DNA of 64,000 bases, from NCBI GenBank assembly GCA_031178005.1, contig JAPSJV010000006.1, positions 62,001 to 126,000 of the forward strand. The letters run 5' to 3'. A program made the position numbers and the translations under genes. The notes under the pieces are model-generated. The model worked only from the letters and a program-made list of their open reading frames with translations, searched no databases and was not told the origin of the DNA. Positions 1 through 8,290 of this stretch are shown here, in pieces. This stretch comes from Pseudarthrobacter sp. Lineage in GTDB: Bacteria; Actinomycetota; Actinomycetes; Actinomycetales; Micrococcaceae. Numbering within the stretch: position 1 is the stretch's first letter; each line of letters opens with the position of its first letter.

Positions 1-147
1 ACCGTGGACCGGCTGGCCTCGCTTGGCATTGTCGTTGGACCGGGTGTCTTCTATGGCCGCGCGGGCGAGGGGTTCATCCGGGTGGCGCTGACAGGTACGG
101 ACGAGCGTATTGATGAGGCCGTCCGGCGTCTGGTATCAGCCGCGTAA
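1..147 (+). CDS. dapC: Succinyldiaminopimelate transaminase, C-terminal end (partial)
   Basis: Only the last 48 codons are in the window. The frame is open from base 1 and stops with TAA at 145-147. The tail contains GVFYGRAGEGFIRVALTGTD, the C-terminal signature of PLP-dependent fold-type I aminotransferases of the DapC group, with the substrate-carboxylate-binding Arg in FIRVAL. The family transfers an amino group to N-succinyl-2-amino-6-ketopimelate in the lysine/diaminopimelate pathway. dapD and dapE of the same succinylase branch lie 5 kb downstream, which supports the name. A hairpin terminator follows directly. The identification rests on a short fragment, so a related aminotransferase cannot be excluded. 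Confidence 0.75.
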   Translation, partial: TVDRLASLGIVVGPGVFYGRAGEGFIRVALTGTDERIDEAVRRLVSAA

Positions 148-160
148 CAATCGTGTGATA

Positions 161-185
161 CGGCCCACTTTGGCGGGCCGTTTTG
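161..185 (+). terminator. Rho-independent terminator after dapC
   Basis: CGGCCC (161-166) pairs with GGGCCG (175-180), followed by TTTT. It lies 13 bases after the dapC stop and before the citrate synthase promoter. Confidence 0.7.
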
Positions 186-270
186 GCTGTTCCGGCGCCG
201 GTGAATTAGTGGACACCTGCAATCGCGCTGTAGTTTAAAAGTGACTATCAAGCCTCATGAAGGGGACTCC

Positions 271-1554
271 ATGACTGAGACCACCAGCGCAACCCTGCAT
301 CACGCAGGTGGGGAGCTACAGCTCCCACGCATCCAGGTTGTAGAAGGAAACGAAGGCTATGACGTTTCCAAGCTGCTGAAGCAGACGGGCGCAGTCACAT
401 TTGACCCCGGCTTTATGAACACTGCGGCAACCACCTCCGCCATTACATACATTGACGGCGACGCCGGCATTCTTCGCTACCGTGGATACCCCATTGAGCA
501 GCTTGCCGCCAACTCCAGCTTCCTGGAAGTTTCCTATCTATTGATCTACGGAAACCTCCCCACGCCGACGGAACTGGAAGCGTTCGACCAGCGGATCCGG
601 CATCACACCCTGCTGCACGAGGAGCTCAAGGGCTTCTTCAGCGGCTTCCCGCGGGACGCGCACCCCATGCCGGTTCTTTCATCGGCTGTCTCCGCGCTGT
701 CCACGTTCTACCAGGACTCGCTGGACCCCAACAACGCGGAGCAGGTGGAGGTCTCCACCATCCGCCTGATGGCCAAGCTCCCGGTCATTGCTGCCTACGC
801 ACACAAGAAGTCGATCGGGCAGCCCATGCTGTACCCGGACAACTCGATGAACCTGGTAGAGAACTTCCTGCGCCTGAGCTTCGGGCTCCCCGCAGAACAC
901 TACGAGCTTGACCCCGTAGTGGTGAAGGCCCTGGACCTGCTCCTCATCCTGCATGCAGACCACGAGCAGAACTGTTCTACCTCCACGGTCCGCCTGGTCG
1001 GCTCTTCGGACGCCAACCTCTTCGCTTCCGTCTCAGCAGGCATCCACGCGCTTTCCGGCCCTGCCCACGGTGGAGCCAACGAAGCAGTCCTCAAGATGCT
1101 GCGCCAGATCCAGGCCGATGGCACCAAGCCTGAGACCTACATGGAGAAGGTCAAGAACAAAGAAGACGGCGTCCGCCTGATGGGCTTCGGCCACCGGGTC
1201 TATAAGAACTACGACCCCCGTGCCAAGATCGTCAAGAACACCGCCCACGAGATCCTCAGCAAGCTGGGTGGCAACGACGAACTGCTGGAGATCGCCCTCC
1301 GCCTGGAGGAGAAGGCGCTCAACGACGATTACTTCATCGAGCGCAAGCTCTATCCCAACGTGGACTTCTACACGGGCCTGATCTACAAGGCCATGGGCTT
1401 CCCGGAGAAGATGTTCACCGTGCTCTTCGCCATCGGCCGGCTGCCCGGCTGGATCGCCCAGTGGCGTGAAATGGCCAGCGACCCCCAGACCAAGATCGGC
1501 CGCCCGCGGCAGCTCTACACAGGAGAGCCTGCGCGCGACTACCCGGCCCGCTGA
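271..1554 (+). CDS. gltA: Citrate synthase
   Basis: 427 aa; condenses acetyl-CoA and oxaloacetate in the first step of the TCA cycle, cytosolic. The catalytic set is visible: His in LHADHEQNCSTSTVRL near residue 230, His in MGFGHRVYKNYDPRA near 305, and Asp in VDFYTGLIY near 365. Length matches the large type (type II-like) of bacterial citrate synthases. A GTG at 241 in the same frame would add ten residues. I chose ATG 271 because AAGGGGA (260-266) sits about 5 bases before it, and because homologues start with MTE- style N-termini. A possible -10 hexamer, TAGTTT, lies at 231-236. The gene appears monocistronic: a terminator precedes it and a repeat/hairpin region follows. Confidence 0.96.
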   Translation: MTETTSATLHHAGGELQLPRIQVVEGNEGYDVSKLLKQTGAVTFDPGFMNTAATTSAITYIDGDAGILRYRGYPIEQLAANSSFLEVSYLLIYGNLPTPTELEAFDQRIRHHTLLHEELKGFFSGFPRDAHPMPVLSSAVSALSTFYQDSLDPNNAEQVEVSTIRLMAKLPVIAAYAHKKSIGQPMLYPDNSMNLVENFLRLSFGLPAEHYELDPVVVKALDLLLILHADHEQNCSTSTVRLVGSSDANLFASVSAGIHALSGPAHGGANEAVLKMLRQIQADGTKPETYMEKVKNKEDGVRLMGFGHRVYKNYDPRAKIVKNTAHEILSKLGGNDELLEIALRLEEKALNDDYFIERKLYPNVDFYTGLIYKAMGFPEKMFTVLFAIGRLPGWIAQWREMASDPQTKIGRPRQLYTGEPARDYPAR

Positions 1555-1555
1555 T

Positions 1556-1642
1556 CTGGTGATCGAGTCCTCCTGGTGATCGAGCTTGTCGAGATCCGTG
1601 GGCCCAGCTCAACCACCGGGGTTTCGACAGGCTCAACCACCG
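1556..1642. repeat. Intergenic dispersed repeat unit with inverted copies, upstream half
   Basis: GGTGATCGAGCTTGTCGAGA (1575-1594) and the inverted, diverged copy GGTTTCGACAGGCTCAACCA (1620-1639) flank a 23-bp unit at 1598-1620 (GTGGGCCCAGCTCAACCACC plus GGG). That unit recurs exactly at 1809-1831. The words GATCGAGCTTGTCGAGA and TTCGACAGGCTCAACCAC are typical of short dispersed repeats in Arthrobacter and relatives. I see no coding capacity. Confidence 0.75.
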
Positions 1643-1652
1643 AAACAAGAAC

Positions 1653-1688
1653 GGCCGCCCACCTCTATGAGGTGGGCGGCCATTTTGT
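1653..1688. terminator. Strong bidirectional hairpin between gltA and galE
   Basis: A perfect 13-bp stem, GGCCGCCCACCTC (1653-1665) with GAGGTGGGCGGCC (1669-1681), has a 3-base loop and is followed by ATTTTG. It sits between convergent gltA and galE and can serve both. The dispersed repeats surround it. Confidence 0.85.
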
Positions 1689-1690
1689 GT

Positions 1691-1831
1691 CCCGGTGATC
1701 GAGCAGCCCCCGGTGATCGAGCGGCCCCGGTGATCGAGCTTGTCGAGATCCGGGTTTCTCCCCACCCGCTCCCTCGTCTCGCAAGCTCGGCCAGGGAACC
1801 CGGCGGGTGTGGGCCCAGCTCAACCACCGGG
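1691..1831. repeat. Intergenic dispersed repeat unit, downstream half
   Basis: CCGGTGATCGAGC occurs three times in tandem (near 1692, 1710 and 1727). The third copy runs on into TTGTCGAGATCCGGG, as in the upstream half. The block ends with an exact second copy of the 23-bp unit of 1598-1620 at 1809-1831, just before the galE stop codon. Confidence 0.7.
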
Positions 1832-1836
1832 AACGG

Positions 1837-2850
1837 TCAGGACGCGTAGCCCATCGGGTTGTTCTTTTGCCAGCGCCAGTGGTCCTCACACATCTGGTTG
1901 ATTGTCTTGGTGGTTGCCCAACTAAGGTCAGCCAAGGCAGATGAGGCGTCGGCCCAGAAGGCGGGGAGGTCGCCGTCGCGACGGGCGGTGATCTCGTAAG
2001 GGATCGGCTGGCCGGAGGCCTTCTCGAAGGCGTGCAGCATTTCCAGTACTGAGGTGCCCTTGCCGGAGCCCAGGTTCCAGCGGAAAACTCCGTTGCGTTC
2101 GACCACGTGGTTGAGGGCCGCCACGTGGCCCTCGGCGAGGTCGACGACGTGGATGTAGTCGCGGAGGCAGGTTCCGTCAGGGGTGTCGTAGTCCCCGCCG
2201 AATACCATCAGCTTGTCGCGTCGGCCCACGGCCACCTGCGCAATAAACGGGACAAGGTTGTTGGGGATGCCCTGGGGGTCCTCGCCGATCAGGCCTGACG
2301 GGTGGGCGCCCACCGGGTTGAAGTACCGAAGCAGGGCAATGTGCCAGCGGCTGTCCGCGGCGCCAAGATCGGAAAGGACATCCTCGATCTGTTCTTTGGT
2401 GCGGCCGTAGGGGTTGTCCGCGCCGATTTCCATCTTTTCCACGTAGGGGATGGGGTTGTGGCCACCGTAAACTGTGGCGGAGGAGCTGAAGACGATGGAG
2501 CGGACATCATGCCGGTCCATGACGCGGAGCAGGTTCAGCGTGCCCACGAGGTTGTTGTAGTAGTACTTCAGAGGCTCGCGCACTGACTCGCCAACGGCCT
2601 TTAGGCCGGCGAAGTGGATGACGGCGTCAATTCCGGCTCCGGCAAACACGCGCTCTACGGCAGCCTCGTCCACCAGGTCAACGTCATGGAACTCAGCTGT
2701 CTTGCCGGACAGCTTGGCCACCCTGCGCAGGGATTCTTCACTGGAGTTCACCAAATTATCCAGGACGACGACGTCGTGACCGGCTTGCTGCAGGGACAAT
2801 ACGGTGTGCGAACCTATGTAGCCGGTGCCTCCGGTAACCAGAATTTTCAT
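1837..2850 (-). CDS. galE: UDP-glucose 4-epimerase
   Basis: 337 aa, full length. It interconverts UDP-glucose and UDP-galactose in the Leloir pathway and in surface-polysaccharide precursor supply. It is an extended short-chain dehydrogenase: the NAD-binding GGTGYIGSHT is at residues 7-16, the catalytic Ser is in FSSSATVYG near 125, and the YxxxK pair is in NPYGRTKEQIED near 150. The C-terminal substrate region has RDGDLPAFWAD. Neither galK nor galT is adjacent, so a role in envelope sugar supply is as likely as galactose use. The ATG at 2850 has no Shine-Dalgarno sequence. It is preceded by TAGTTT and six bases, which suggests a leaderless message. Confidence 0.95.
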   Translation of the reverse strand: MKILVTGGTGYIGSHTVLSLQQAGHDVVVLDNLVNSSEESLRRVAKLSGKTAEFHDVDLVDEAAVERVFAGAGIDAVIHFAGLKAVGESVREPLKYYYNNLVGTLNLLRVMDRHDVRSIVFSSSATVYGGHNPIPYVEKMEIGADNPYGRTKEQIEDVLSDLGAADSRWHIALLRYFNPVGAHPSGLIGEDPQGIPNNLVPFIAQVAVGRRDKLMVFGGDYDTPDGTCLRDYIHVVDLAEGHVAALNHVVERNGVFRWNLGSGKGTSVLEMLHAFEKASGQPIPYEITARRDGDLPAFWADASSALADLSWATTKTINQMCEDHWRWQKNNPMGYAS

Positions 2851-2856
2851 GCCTCA

Positions 2857-2862
2857 AAACTA
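2857..2862 (-). promoter_or_regulatory. Leaderless -10 element of galE
   Basis: Read on the minus strand: TAGTTT-TGAGGC-ATG. The hexamer fits TANNNT, and the spacing puts the predicted transcription start on the A of the start codon. Confidence 0.6.
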
Positions 2863-2947
2863 TCCCATCCGGCCCGGCCCGCGCTGCCGGGAGCCGCCAT
2901 GCGGAGCGGTGTCGCGGGAGAGAAGCACATGTGTGCTAAAAAAGGGG

Positions 2948-3568
2948 GTGCCCAAAATAGTAGATGCCCAGGCCCGTCGGCAGGATGTAGTGGATGCCGT
3001 TTGGAGAATTATTGGCAGCGACGGACTGGAGCGGGCATCCCTGCGCGAAGTCGCAGATGAAGCGGGCCTGGCGGTTGGTTCGGTCCGGCACTATTTCGCC
3101 AGCAGCGATGAGCTGCACCGGTATGCATTTACCTCCGTCGTGGACCGTATCCTGCATCGGCTCTCTAGAGCAGAGGATGACGTCGAGTCACACGAACCGG
3201 GAAGCCTGGCCCACTACGATGCTGTTTTAACCCTTCTGGGTGAGTTCCTCCCGCTCGACGAAGAGCGTGCCTTGGATGCGTGTGTCTGGCTGGCCTTCAA
3301 AAATGCGGCAAGGGTCAAGCCGGCCTTGGCTGCTGAGGCGGACCGCAGCCACAGGTCCGTGGCCGCAGTGGTGGGCCGTGTCATCAACGGGTTGCTTCCG
3401 GAACGAAGCTCCGGTGACCGTCTGGTGGTTGACGCAGAGCATCTCCTGGCGGTGCTCGATGGACTGTGTATGCATGCGTTGCTGCAACCGGAATGGATGT
3501 CTGCTGCCATCTGCCGTGAGGTCCTGGAGTCGCATCTGGCCGGAATCCGGGCCCGTTCCACCGGCTAA
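2948..3568 (+). CDS. TetR-family transcriptional regulator
   Basis: 206 aa from GTG 2948. The N-terminal DNA-binding domain is clear: ARRQDVVDAVWRIIGSDG, then the helix-turn-helix LREVADEAGLAVGSVRHYFA at about residues 32-51. The remaining ~150 residues form the variable ligand-binding domain, which gives no hint of the inducer. GTG 2933 in the same frame is an alternative start with a better-placed GGGAGAGAAG. I prefer 2948 because relatives begin MPKIVD. It is divergent from galE and is followed 79 bases later by an unrecognised gene that could be a target. No operator was identified. Confidence 0.85.
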   Translation: MPKIVDAQARRQDVVDAVWRIIGSDGLERASLREVADEAGLAVGSVRHYFASSDELHRYAFTSVVDRILHRLSRAEDDVESHEPGSLAHYDAVLTLLGEFLPLDEERALDACVWLAFKNAARVKPALAAEADRSHRSVAAVVGRVINGLLPERSSGDRLVVDAEHLLAVLDGLCMHALLQPEWMSAAICREVLESHLAGIRARSTG

Positions 3569-3647
3569 ATCCGCGGTGGAGGAATACACTTGGAAGCGCG
3601 CGCGGACCGATGAATCCGCCTGGGCTCCAGGCGGCCAAGGAGGGATC

Positions 3648-4259
3648 ATGCATCAACGCGAGGGTGACGGCTGGCGGATCACCATGGATACCTCCGGCCC
3701 TATGATGATCGCCCTCTATACGCGTGACGTCGCCGGCCTGGACAGAATAGGCCAACCCGCTTTGAGTCCTGCGTCGCCAAAGATCAGGGCTGCGGACCAC
3801 ACACACCTCACAGCCGACGTCGGCGGGCAAGCCTCGCTTCGGACTGAATGGGAGGCGTGGTGGCATCAACTGCTCAAGGCCTATCCGCAGTGCCGTCCTG
3901 ACCTGTCGCCGCCTGACTTCAGGTCATTTGGCAATTCGCCGGCCTTGCAGAGAATCCTCCAGGCGCACTTCGGCGCTGCGCTGAGCTGGACCAGGGACCG
4001 CCGGAGTGAGTATGCCGGCCTGGAGGCGGAGCGCGAAGCCGCAGGAGCGCAGCTGCTCCTGGATGACATGGTGGAGGACCGGTTGATGGAAGTAGGCCGG
4101 AGCGCCCGGGACTTTGAGCTGAATATCATTGAGCTGCCCTTGAACGAGAAGCGGGCCTGGTACCTGGAGCCCAATCGGATCATCATGAGCCAGGATCTGC
4201 TCAGCCAGCCTGAACTGTTCCGCAGTTACGTCCAGCCCGTGGTGGAACTGCTGGCTTAG
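3648..4259 (+). CDS. Hypothetical protein
   Basis: 203 aa from ATG 3648, with a strong AAGGAGGG at 3637-3643. I do not recognise a family. There is no signal peptide and no membrane segment. The first ~55 residues look like a small variable domain. Residues 60-200 are charged and helical, with EWEAWWHQLLKAYP, a long helix near GLEAEREAAGAQLLLDDMV, and a conserved-looking NIIELPLNEKRAWYLEPN near the end. Its stop codon overlaps that of the convergent gene (shared bases 4256-4259), so there is no terminator between them. The TetR gene upstream, on the same strand, could be a regulator. Confidence 0.8.
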   Translation: MHQREGDGWRITMDTSGPMMIALYTRDVAGLDRIGQPALSPASPKIRAADHTHLTADVGGQASLRTEWEAWWHQLLKAYPQCRPDLSPPDFRSFGNSPALQRILQAHFGAALSWTRDRRSEYAGLEAEREAAGAQLLLDDMVEDRLMEVGRSARDFELNIIELPLNEKRAWYLEPNRIIMSQDLLSQPELFRSYVQPVVELLA

Positions 4260-5107
4260 GTGTCCTCGGCGGTGGCCACGGTGATGGTAACTGTGCCGTC
4301 TGTGCTGCCGGTGCCTTCCTGCCAGCCGTTCCTGGTTTCCCGCTCCCAGATCTGTCCGTCCACGCTTACGCTGGTGATTCCGAGTTCCTTTGCGCTGCCG
4401 ACTGCCCACTGCGCTACCGACCAGGCGGCCGGTGTCCTGACCTCCACCACATTGCCCGTCACAGTAGCTGTGCCGGAGCCATAGCCGGCGTCGATGGATC
4501 CCACTACGAGTGCCGGATCCCCGGCGGCTTCGGGGGAGCGGAGCGTACAGTCAACTGCGGCGGGAGCCTGCCCGGTAAGCCCCGAGGCGAAGGCGCGGCC
4601 CATGTCCTCGTGCTGTGCGTAGGCTTCCGGATACGCCGAACGCTGTACCTGCTGCGCGGCCTCGGTGATTTGAAGGTTTTCATAGTCCGGGATGGTCACC
4701 AGGATGTCGTAGAACGCATTGGCAGCATAGTAGGGATCCATAATTTGGGCCTCAGTGCCCCAGCCTTGAGAAGGGCGCTGCTGGAAGAGCCCGCGGGAGT
4801 CGGGGCCAACTTGGTCGCCGTAGTCGATATTGCGCAGTTTGGATTCCTGCATGGCAGTGGCCAGAGCGATCGTGGCTGCCCGGGGCGGCAGGCCGCGTCG
4901 GACGGCGACGGCGGTGATCAAAGCCGCATTGTGGGTCTGGTCTGTGGCCAATTCAGCAGAAAGGCCACCGACAACTGCCGTGCAGCGCTCCTGGACCAGG
5001 GTCTCGGAGCGCTGCAGGAAGCCGACCACCGTGTAGATGCCCACGGCTGCCAGGGCAAGAACAAGGAATCCTGTCAGGGTCAGGCGGACCGTGCGGCGTT
5101 GTGGCAC
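4256..5107 (-). CDS. Membrane-anchored lysozyme-like (transglycosylase-fold) protein
   Basis: 283 aa. An N-terminal transmembrane helix, LTLTGFLVLALAAVGIYTVV (residues 10-29), is probably a signal anchor. It is followed by a region with a lysozyme/SLT-like signature. ATAMQESKLRN carries the candidate catalytic Glu near residue 89, and DSRGLFQQRPSQGWGT near 103-118 matches actinobacterial transglycosylase-like proteins. The C-terminal ~90 residues form a separate Ser/Thr/Val-rich domain. The likely place of action is the outer face of the membrane, on peptidoglycan, but activity is inferred. Such proteins are often mislabelled heavy metal transporter in databases, and nothing in the sequence supports transport. 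It starts 4 bases after the dapD stop on the same strand, so it may be cotranscribed with dapD. Confidence 0.75.
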   Translation of the reverse strand: MPQRRTVRLTLTGFLVLALAAVGIYTVVGFLQRSETLVQERCTAVVGGLSAELATDQTHNAALITAVAVRRGLPPRAATIALATAMQESKLRNIDYGDQVGPDSRGLFQQRPSQGWGTEAQIMDPYYAANAFYDILVTIPDYENLQITEAAQQVQRSAYPEAYAQHEDMGRAFASGLTGQAPAAVDCTLRSPEAAGDPALVVGSIDAGYGSGTATVTGNVVEVRTPAAWSVAQWAVGSAKELGITSVSVDGQIWERETRNGWQEGTGSTDGTVTITVATAEDT

Positions 5108-5111
5108 GGAA

Positions 5112-6152
5112 TCAGTTGGCGTGCAGGGCGTCGTTCAACTCAACGGTCTGGCCTTTGCGCGGCAGTGCTTCGACGGCGCCGTTGGTGGAATTGCGGCGGA
5201 AGAGCAGGTTGGGAACGCCGGAGAGTTCTACGGCCTTGACGATCTTGGTGGTGTCCTCGCCCAACTCGTCCTTGGGACCCGGAACCCGTACCCGGGTGCC
5301 TGCCGTGACGTAAAGTCCGGCCTCCACAACGGAGTCATCGCCGATGCTGATGCCCACGCCTGAGTTTGCGCCCAGCAGGACACGCTGGCCAATGACGATC
5401 TTTTCCTTGCCGCCGCCGGAAAGTGTGCCCATGATGGATGCGCCGCCGCCTACGTCGGTTCCATCTCCGGCAACGACCCCGGCAGAGATCCGGCCTTCAA
5501 CCATGGAGGTGCCCAAGGTGCCGGCATTGAAGTTCACAAAACCCTCGTGCATCACGGTGGTGCCTTCGGCCAGGTGGGCACCCAACCGCACGCGGTCGGC
5601 GTCGGCAATTCGAACACCGGCGGGGACAACGTAGTCCACCATGCGGGGGAATTTGTCTACGCCGTAGACAATCACGGCACCGCGACGGCGAAGGCGCGCG
5701 CGGGTCAGTTCGAAACCTTCGACGGCGGCCGGGCCGAAGTTGGTCCACACCACGTTGGGGAGCTTGCCGAAGACGCCGTCCAGGTTGATCGTGTTGGGCT
5801 GGACGAGGCGGTGGGAGAGCAAGTGGAGGCGCAGGTAGGCGTCGGCAGTGTCCACGGGAGCCTCATCCAGGTTGATCTGGACGAAAACAACCTTTTGCTC
5901 GGTACCGCGGTCTGCATCGGCGCCATTCGCAGCGATTTCCTCAAGGACGCTGTCCGCATTTTCCACGGCGCGCAGGTTTTCCGCGGCAACACCCAAGGCA
6001 GGGGCCGGGAACCAGACGTCCAAAACCGTGGCTTGGGCAGCAGCGCCGGCGCCGGTGGTGGCGATAGTGGCCACGCCAAAACCATAGGCGGAACGGGATT
6101 CAGCAGCTGCGGTCTGGTGTTCGGGCACGGTGGAAGCGGCAGTCTCAGTCAT
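5112..6152 (-). CDS. dapD: Tetrahydrodipicolinate N-succinyltransferase, actinobacterial type
   Basis: 346 aa from ATG 6152. It succinylates tetrahydrodipicolinate with succinyl-CoA, the entry to the succinylase branch of lysine and meso-diaminopimelate synthesis. The N-terminal ~170 residues form the actinobacterial substrate domain. The C-terminal part is a left-handed beta-helix acyltransferase ([40 protein letters not shown]). The open frame extends 73 codons further upstream across dapE, and I reject that extension. ATG 6152 is preceded by TACACT and exactly six bases, a leaderless start. dapE diverges 50 bases away, and dapC is at the left edge. Confidence 0.93.
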   Translation of the reverse strand: MTETAASTVPEHQTAAAESRSAYGFGVATIATTGAGAAAQATVLDVWFPAPALGVAAENLRAVENADSVLEEIAANGADADRGTEQKVVFVQINLDEAPVDTADAYLRLHLLSHRLVQPNTINLDGVFGKLPNVVWTNFGPAAVEGFELTRARLRRRGAVIVYGVDKFPRMVDYVVPAGVRIADADRVRLGAHLAEGTTVMHEGFVNFNAGTLGTSMVEGRISAGVVAGDGTDVGGGASIMGTLSGGGKEKIVIGQRVLLGANSGVGISIGDDSVVEAGLYVTAGTRVRVPGPKDELGEDTTKIVKAVELSGVPNLLFRRNSTNGAVEALPRKGQTVELNDALHAN

Positions 6153-6158
6153 GGGATC

Positions 6159-6196
6159 AGTGTATCGAGAGCCGGTGCCAAGACTCGAACTAGACT
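6159..6196. promoter_or_regulatory. Divergent leaderless promoters of dapD and dapE
   Basis: Minus strand: TACACT-GATCCC-ATG (dapD). Plus strand: TAGACT-GTGAAC-GTG (dapE, GTG at 6203). Each TANNNT lies exactly six bases from its start codon, and neither gene has a Shine-Dalgarno sequence. The two -10 elements are only 26 bases apart, so the polymerases would compete. Confidence 0.65.
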
Positions 6197-6202
6197 GTGA
6201 AC

Positions 6203-7357
6203 GTGACTGTCGATGCTGCTTCCTTGAATCCTGTTCCCAACCGCCCGGCCGTTCCGCCCCTTGACCTGCGACAGGACGTGGCACTGCTGACGGCCGCCGT
6301 GATCGACGTCGAAAGCGTCTCCGGTAACGAGGGCCCCCTGGCTGACGCCGTTGAAGATGCCCTGCGCGCACTTCCCGGTTTCACCGTGGTCAGGGACGGT
6401 GACGCCATCATTGCCCGCACGGAGCTGGGCCGCCCGGAACGGGTGATCCTTGCCGGACACCTGGATACCGTCCCACTGCCCACCACTCCCGGCGCCCGGG
6501 GCACCGTTCCGTCCAGCTGGGACTCGGGAATTCCGGGCGACGGCATCCTGCATGGCCGGGGTACAACCGACATGAAGGGCGGCGTCGCAGTACAGCTGGC
6601 CCTTGCGGCCCGGCTGTTCGACGGCGGCGCGGAGCCGGTCAAGGACGTCACCTTTGTGTTTTATGACCACGAGGAAGTGGAGGCCGTGAAGAGCGGCCTG
6701 GGCCGGCTGGTGCGCAACTATCCTGAACTCCTGGAGGGCGACTTCGCGATTCTCCTGGAACCCACCCACGGCACGGTGGAAGGCGGCTGCAACGGCACCG
6801 CCCGCTTTGACGTGACCACCCGCGGCGAGGCCGCCCACTCCGCACGCGCGTGGATGGGCAGCAACGCCATCCACGCCGCAGCCCCCGTTCTTGCCCGGCT
6901 CGCCGCCTACGAGCCGCTGACTGTCAACGTGGACGGCCTCGACTACCGCGAGAGCCTGAACGCGGTGAAAATCCATGGCGGCACCGCTGGCAACGTCATC
7001 CCGGATCTCTGCGTGGTGGAGATCAACTACCGGTTCGCGCCGGACAAAACCCCTGAGCAGGCCGAAGCCCACGTCCGTGAACTGCTGGACGGCTTTGACG
7101 TCGTGTGCACGGATGCCGCTGCCGGGGCCCGCCCTGGGCTGAACCATCCAGCTGCCGCATCTTTCGTGGCGGCGGTCGGTGCCGAGCCCAAGCCCAAATA
7201 TGGCTGGACTGACGTGGCGCGCTTCAGTGAACTGGGAATTCCCGCCGTCAACTTCGGGCCCGGCGATCCGTTGCTGGCGCACAAGGACAACGAGCACGTC
7301 GACGCCGACGCCATCCGCGAATGCCTGCGGGCTTTGCAGACGTGGCTGGCGGGCTAG
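6203..7357 (+). CDS. dapE: Succinyl-diaminopimelate desuccinylase
   Basis: 384 aa from GTG 6203; the in-frame GTG 6197 would give 386. It hydrolyses N-succinyl-LL-diaminopimelate to LL-diaminopimelate and succinate. It is an M20-family dinuclear zinc enzyme: [10 protein letters not shown] near residue 92 and [15 protein letters not shown] near 120 supply His/Asp ligands, and YDHEEVEAV near 157 has the catalytic Glu pair. [17 protein letters not shown] near 360 supplies the last His. The dimerisation domain has [19 protein letters not shown] chose 6203 because TAGACT plus six bases precede it. It is divergent from dapD, and a strong hairpin follows before gluD. Confidence 0.93.
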   Translation: MTVDAASLNPVPNRPAVPPLDLRQDVALLTAAVIDVESVSGNEGPLADAVEDALRALPGFTVVRDGDAIIARTELGRPERVILAGHLDTVPLPTTPGARGTVPSSWDSGIPGDGILHGRGTTDMKGGVAVQLALAARLFDGGAEPVKDVTFVFYDHEEVEAVKSGLGRLVRNYPELLEGDFAILLEPTHGTVEGGCNGTARFDVTTRGEAAHSARAWMGSNAIHAAAPVLARLAAYEPLTVNVDGLDYRESLNAVKIHGGTAGNVIPDLCVVEINYRFAPDKTPEQAEAHVRELLDGFDVVCTDAAAGARPGLNHPAAASFVAAVGAEPKPKYGWTDVARFSELGIPAVNFGPGDPLLAHKDNEHVDADAIRECLRALQTWLAG

Positions 7358-7373
7358 CAGGAAAACGAAGAAC

Positions 7374-7413
7374 GCAGAATGGTCCGGAACCCGAAGGTTC
7401 CGGACCATTCTGC
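7374..7413. terminator. Bidirectional hairpin between dapE and gluD
   Basis: A perfect 18-bp stem runs 7374-7391 and 7396-7413 with loop CGAA. On the minus strand it is followed by the T-rich GTTCTTCGTTTTCC, so it works best as the terminator of the gluABCD operon. Confidence 0.85.
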
Positions 7414-7444
7414 TGCCTGAAGCCGGCGCTCTTGCGTACTGCTT

Positions 7445-8290
7445 CTACTTGGCCTGGGGCATCTGAAGGTCAATGGTCTTGATGGCAGGAGCCACTCCAC
7501 CTGCGGTCTTGTTGGAACCCCGGCGCTCGATCCAGACAGCCAGACGTGACACCGCAATGTTGATGGCGATGTAGATACCGGCGGCCACAAAGAAGATCGG
7601 GAAGAGGTACTGGTTGCCCAGGAAGTCCGCCATGACCTGGACTGCGCGGAGCAGTTCGGCGTAGGCCACGATGTAACCCAGCGAGGTGTCCTTCAGCAGG
7701 ACAACCAGCTGCGCCACCAGGGAAGGCATCATCCGGCGGACGGCCTGCGGAAGCTCGATGAGCATGCGGGACTTGAAGCTGGTCAGCCCGATGGCCAAAC
7801 CTGCTTCCCGCTGGCCCTTGGGCAGGGACTGGATACCGGCCCGGATAATTTCCGCAAAGACTGCCGAGTTGTAAAGCACCAGGCCGATCACCACGGCGAT
7901 GAACGGCGAGGTTGCAAGGACCAGAAGCACAAACAGCATCATCAGGACCACTGGCATGCCGCGGAGGAATTCCAGCAGCACGCGGGTAGGGATCCGGATC
8001 CAGGGCACCAGTGAGATGCGCAGCAGGCACAGCATCAGGCCAAGGGGGAAGGCGATAACAGCAGACAAGGCTGCTGCGCTCAGGGTCGCCATGATGCCGT
8101 TGCCGATCAGCGTCCAGACATCGCCGCGGGTGAAGATCGCCCACCGGCGGCCCTCGAAGATACCCTGCTGGGCCAGCGTGGTCACTATCAGCGCCAGGAG
8201 GCCTGCGATCAGGATTGCGCCAACGACTGAGGCGATCAGCGAAAACCGGCGGGCCTTGGGACCGGGAGCGTCGTAGAGGACTGAAGTCAT
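7445..8290 (-). CDS. gluD: Glutamate ABC transporter permease GluD
   Basis: 281 aa. It is one of two inner-membrane subunits of a polar amino-acid importer. The first transmembrane helix is near VVGAILIAGLLALIVTTLA, and the His/Glu/Gln permease domain begins near residue 55. The ABC-contact EAA loop is EIIRAGIQSLPKGQREAGLA near 165. The C-terminal tail after the last helix is basic, then Ala/Gly-rich. It overlaps gluC by 4 bases (ATGA), so translation is probably coupled. The gene order gluA-gluB-gluC-gluD matches the Corynebacterium glutamate uptake operon, and substrate assignment rests on that resemblance. Confidence 0.88.
   Translation of the reverse strand: MTSVLYDAPGPKARRFSLIASVVGAILIAGLLALIVTTLAQQGIFEGRRWAIFTRGDVWTLIGNGIMATLSAAALSAVIAFPLGLMLCLLRISLVPWIRIPTRVLLEFLRGMPVVLMMLFVLLVLATSPFIAVVIGLVLYNSAVFAEIIRAGIQSLPKGQREAGLAIGLTSFKSRMLIELPQAVRRMMPSLVAQLVVLLKDTSLGYIVAYAELLRAVQVMADFLGNQYLFPIFFVAAGIYIAINIAVSRLAVWIERRGSNKTAGGVAPAIKTIDLQMPQAK

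Noticed and set aside
3615..3635. Hairpin GCCTGG-GCT-CCAGGC before the gene at 3648
   Set aside because: Short six-base stem with no T run; likely chance in GC-rich DNA.
4256..5107. Heavy metal transporter
   Set aside because: Only one N-terminal membrane helix and no metal motif; the GLFQQRPSQGWGT region fits a lysozyme-like fold.
6149..7408. 419-codon open frame antisense to dapE
   Set aside because: It overlaps the dapD start and all of dapE; no protein family resemblance.
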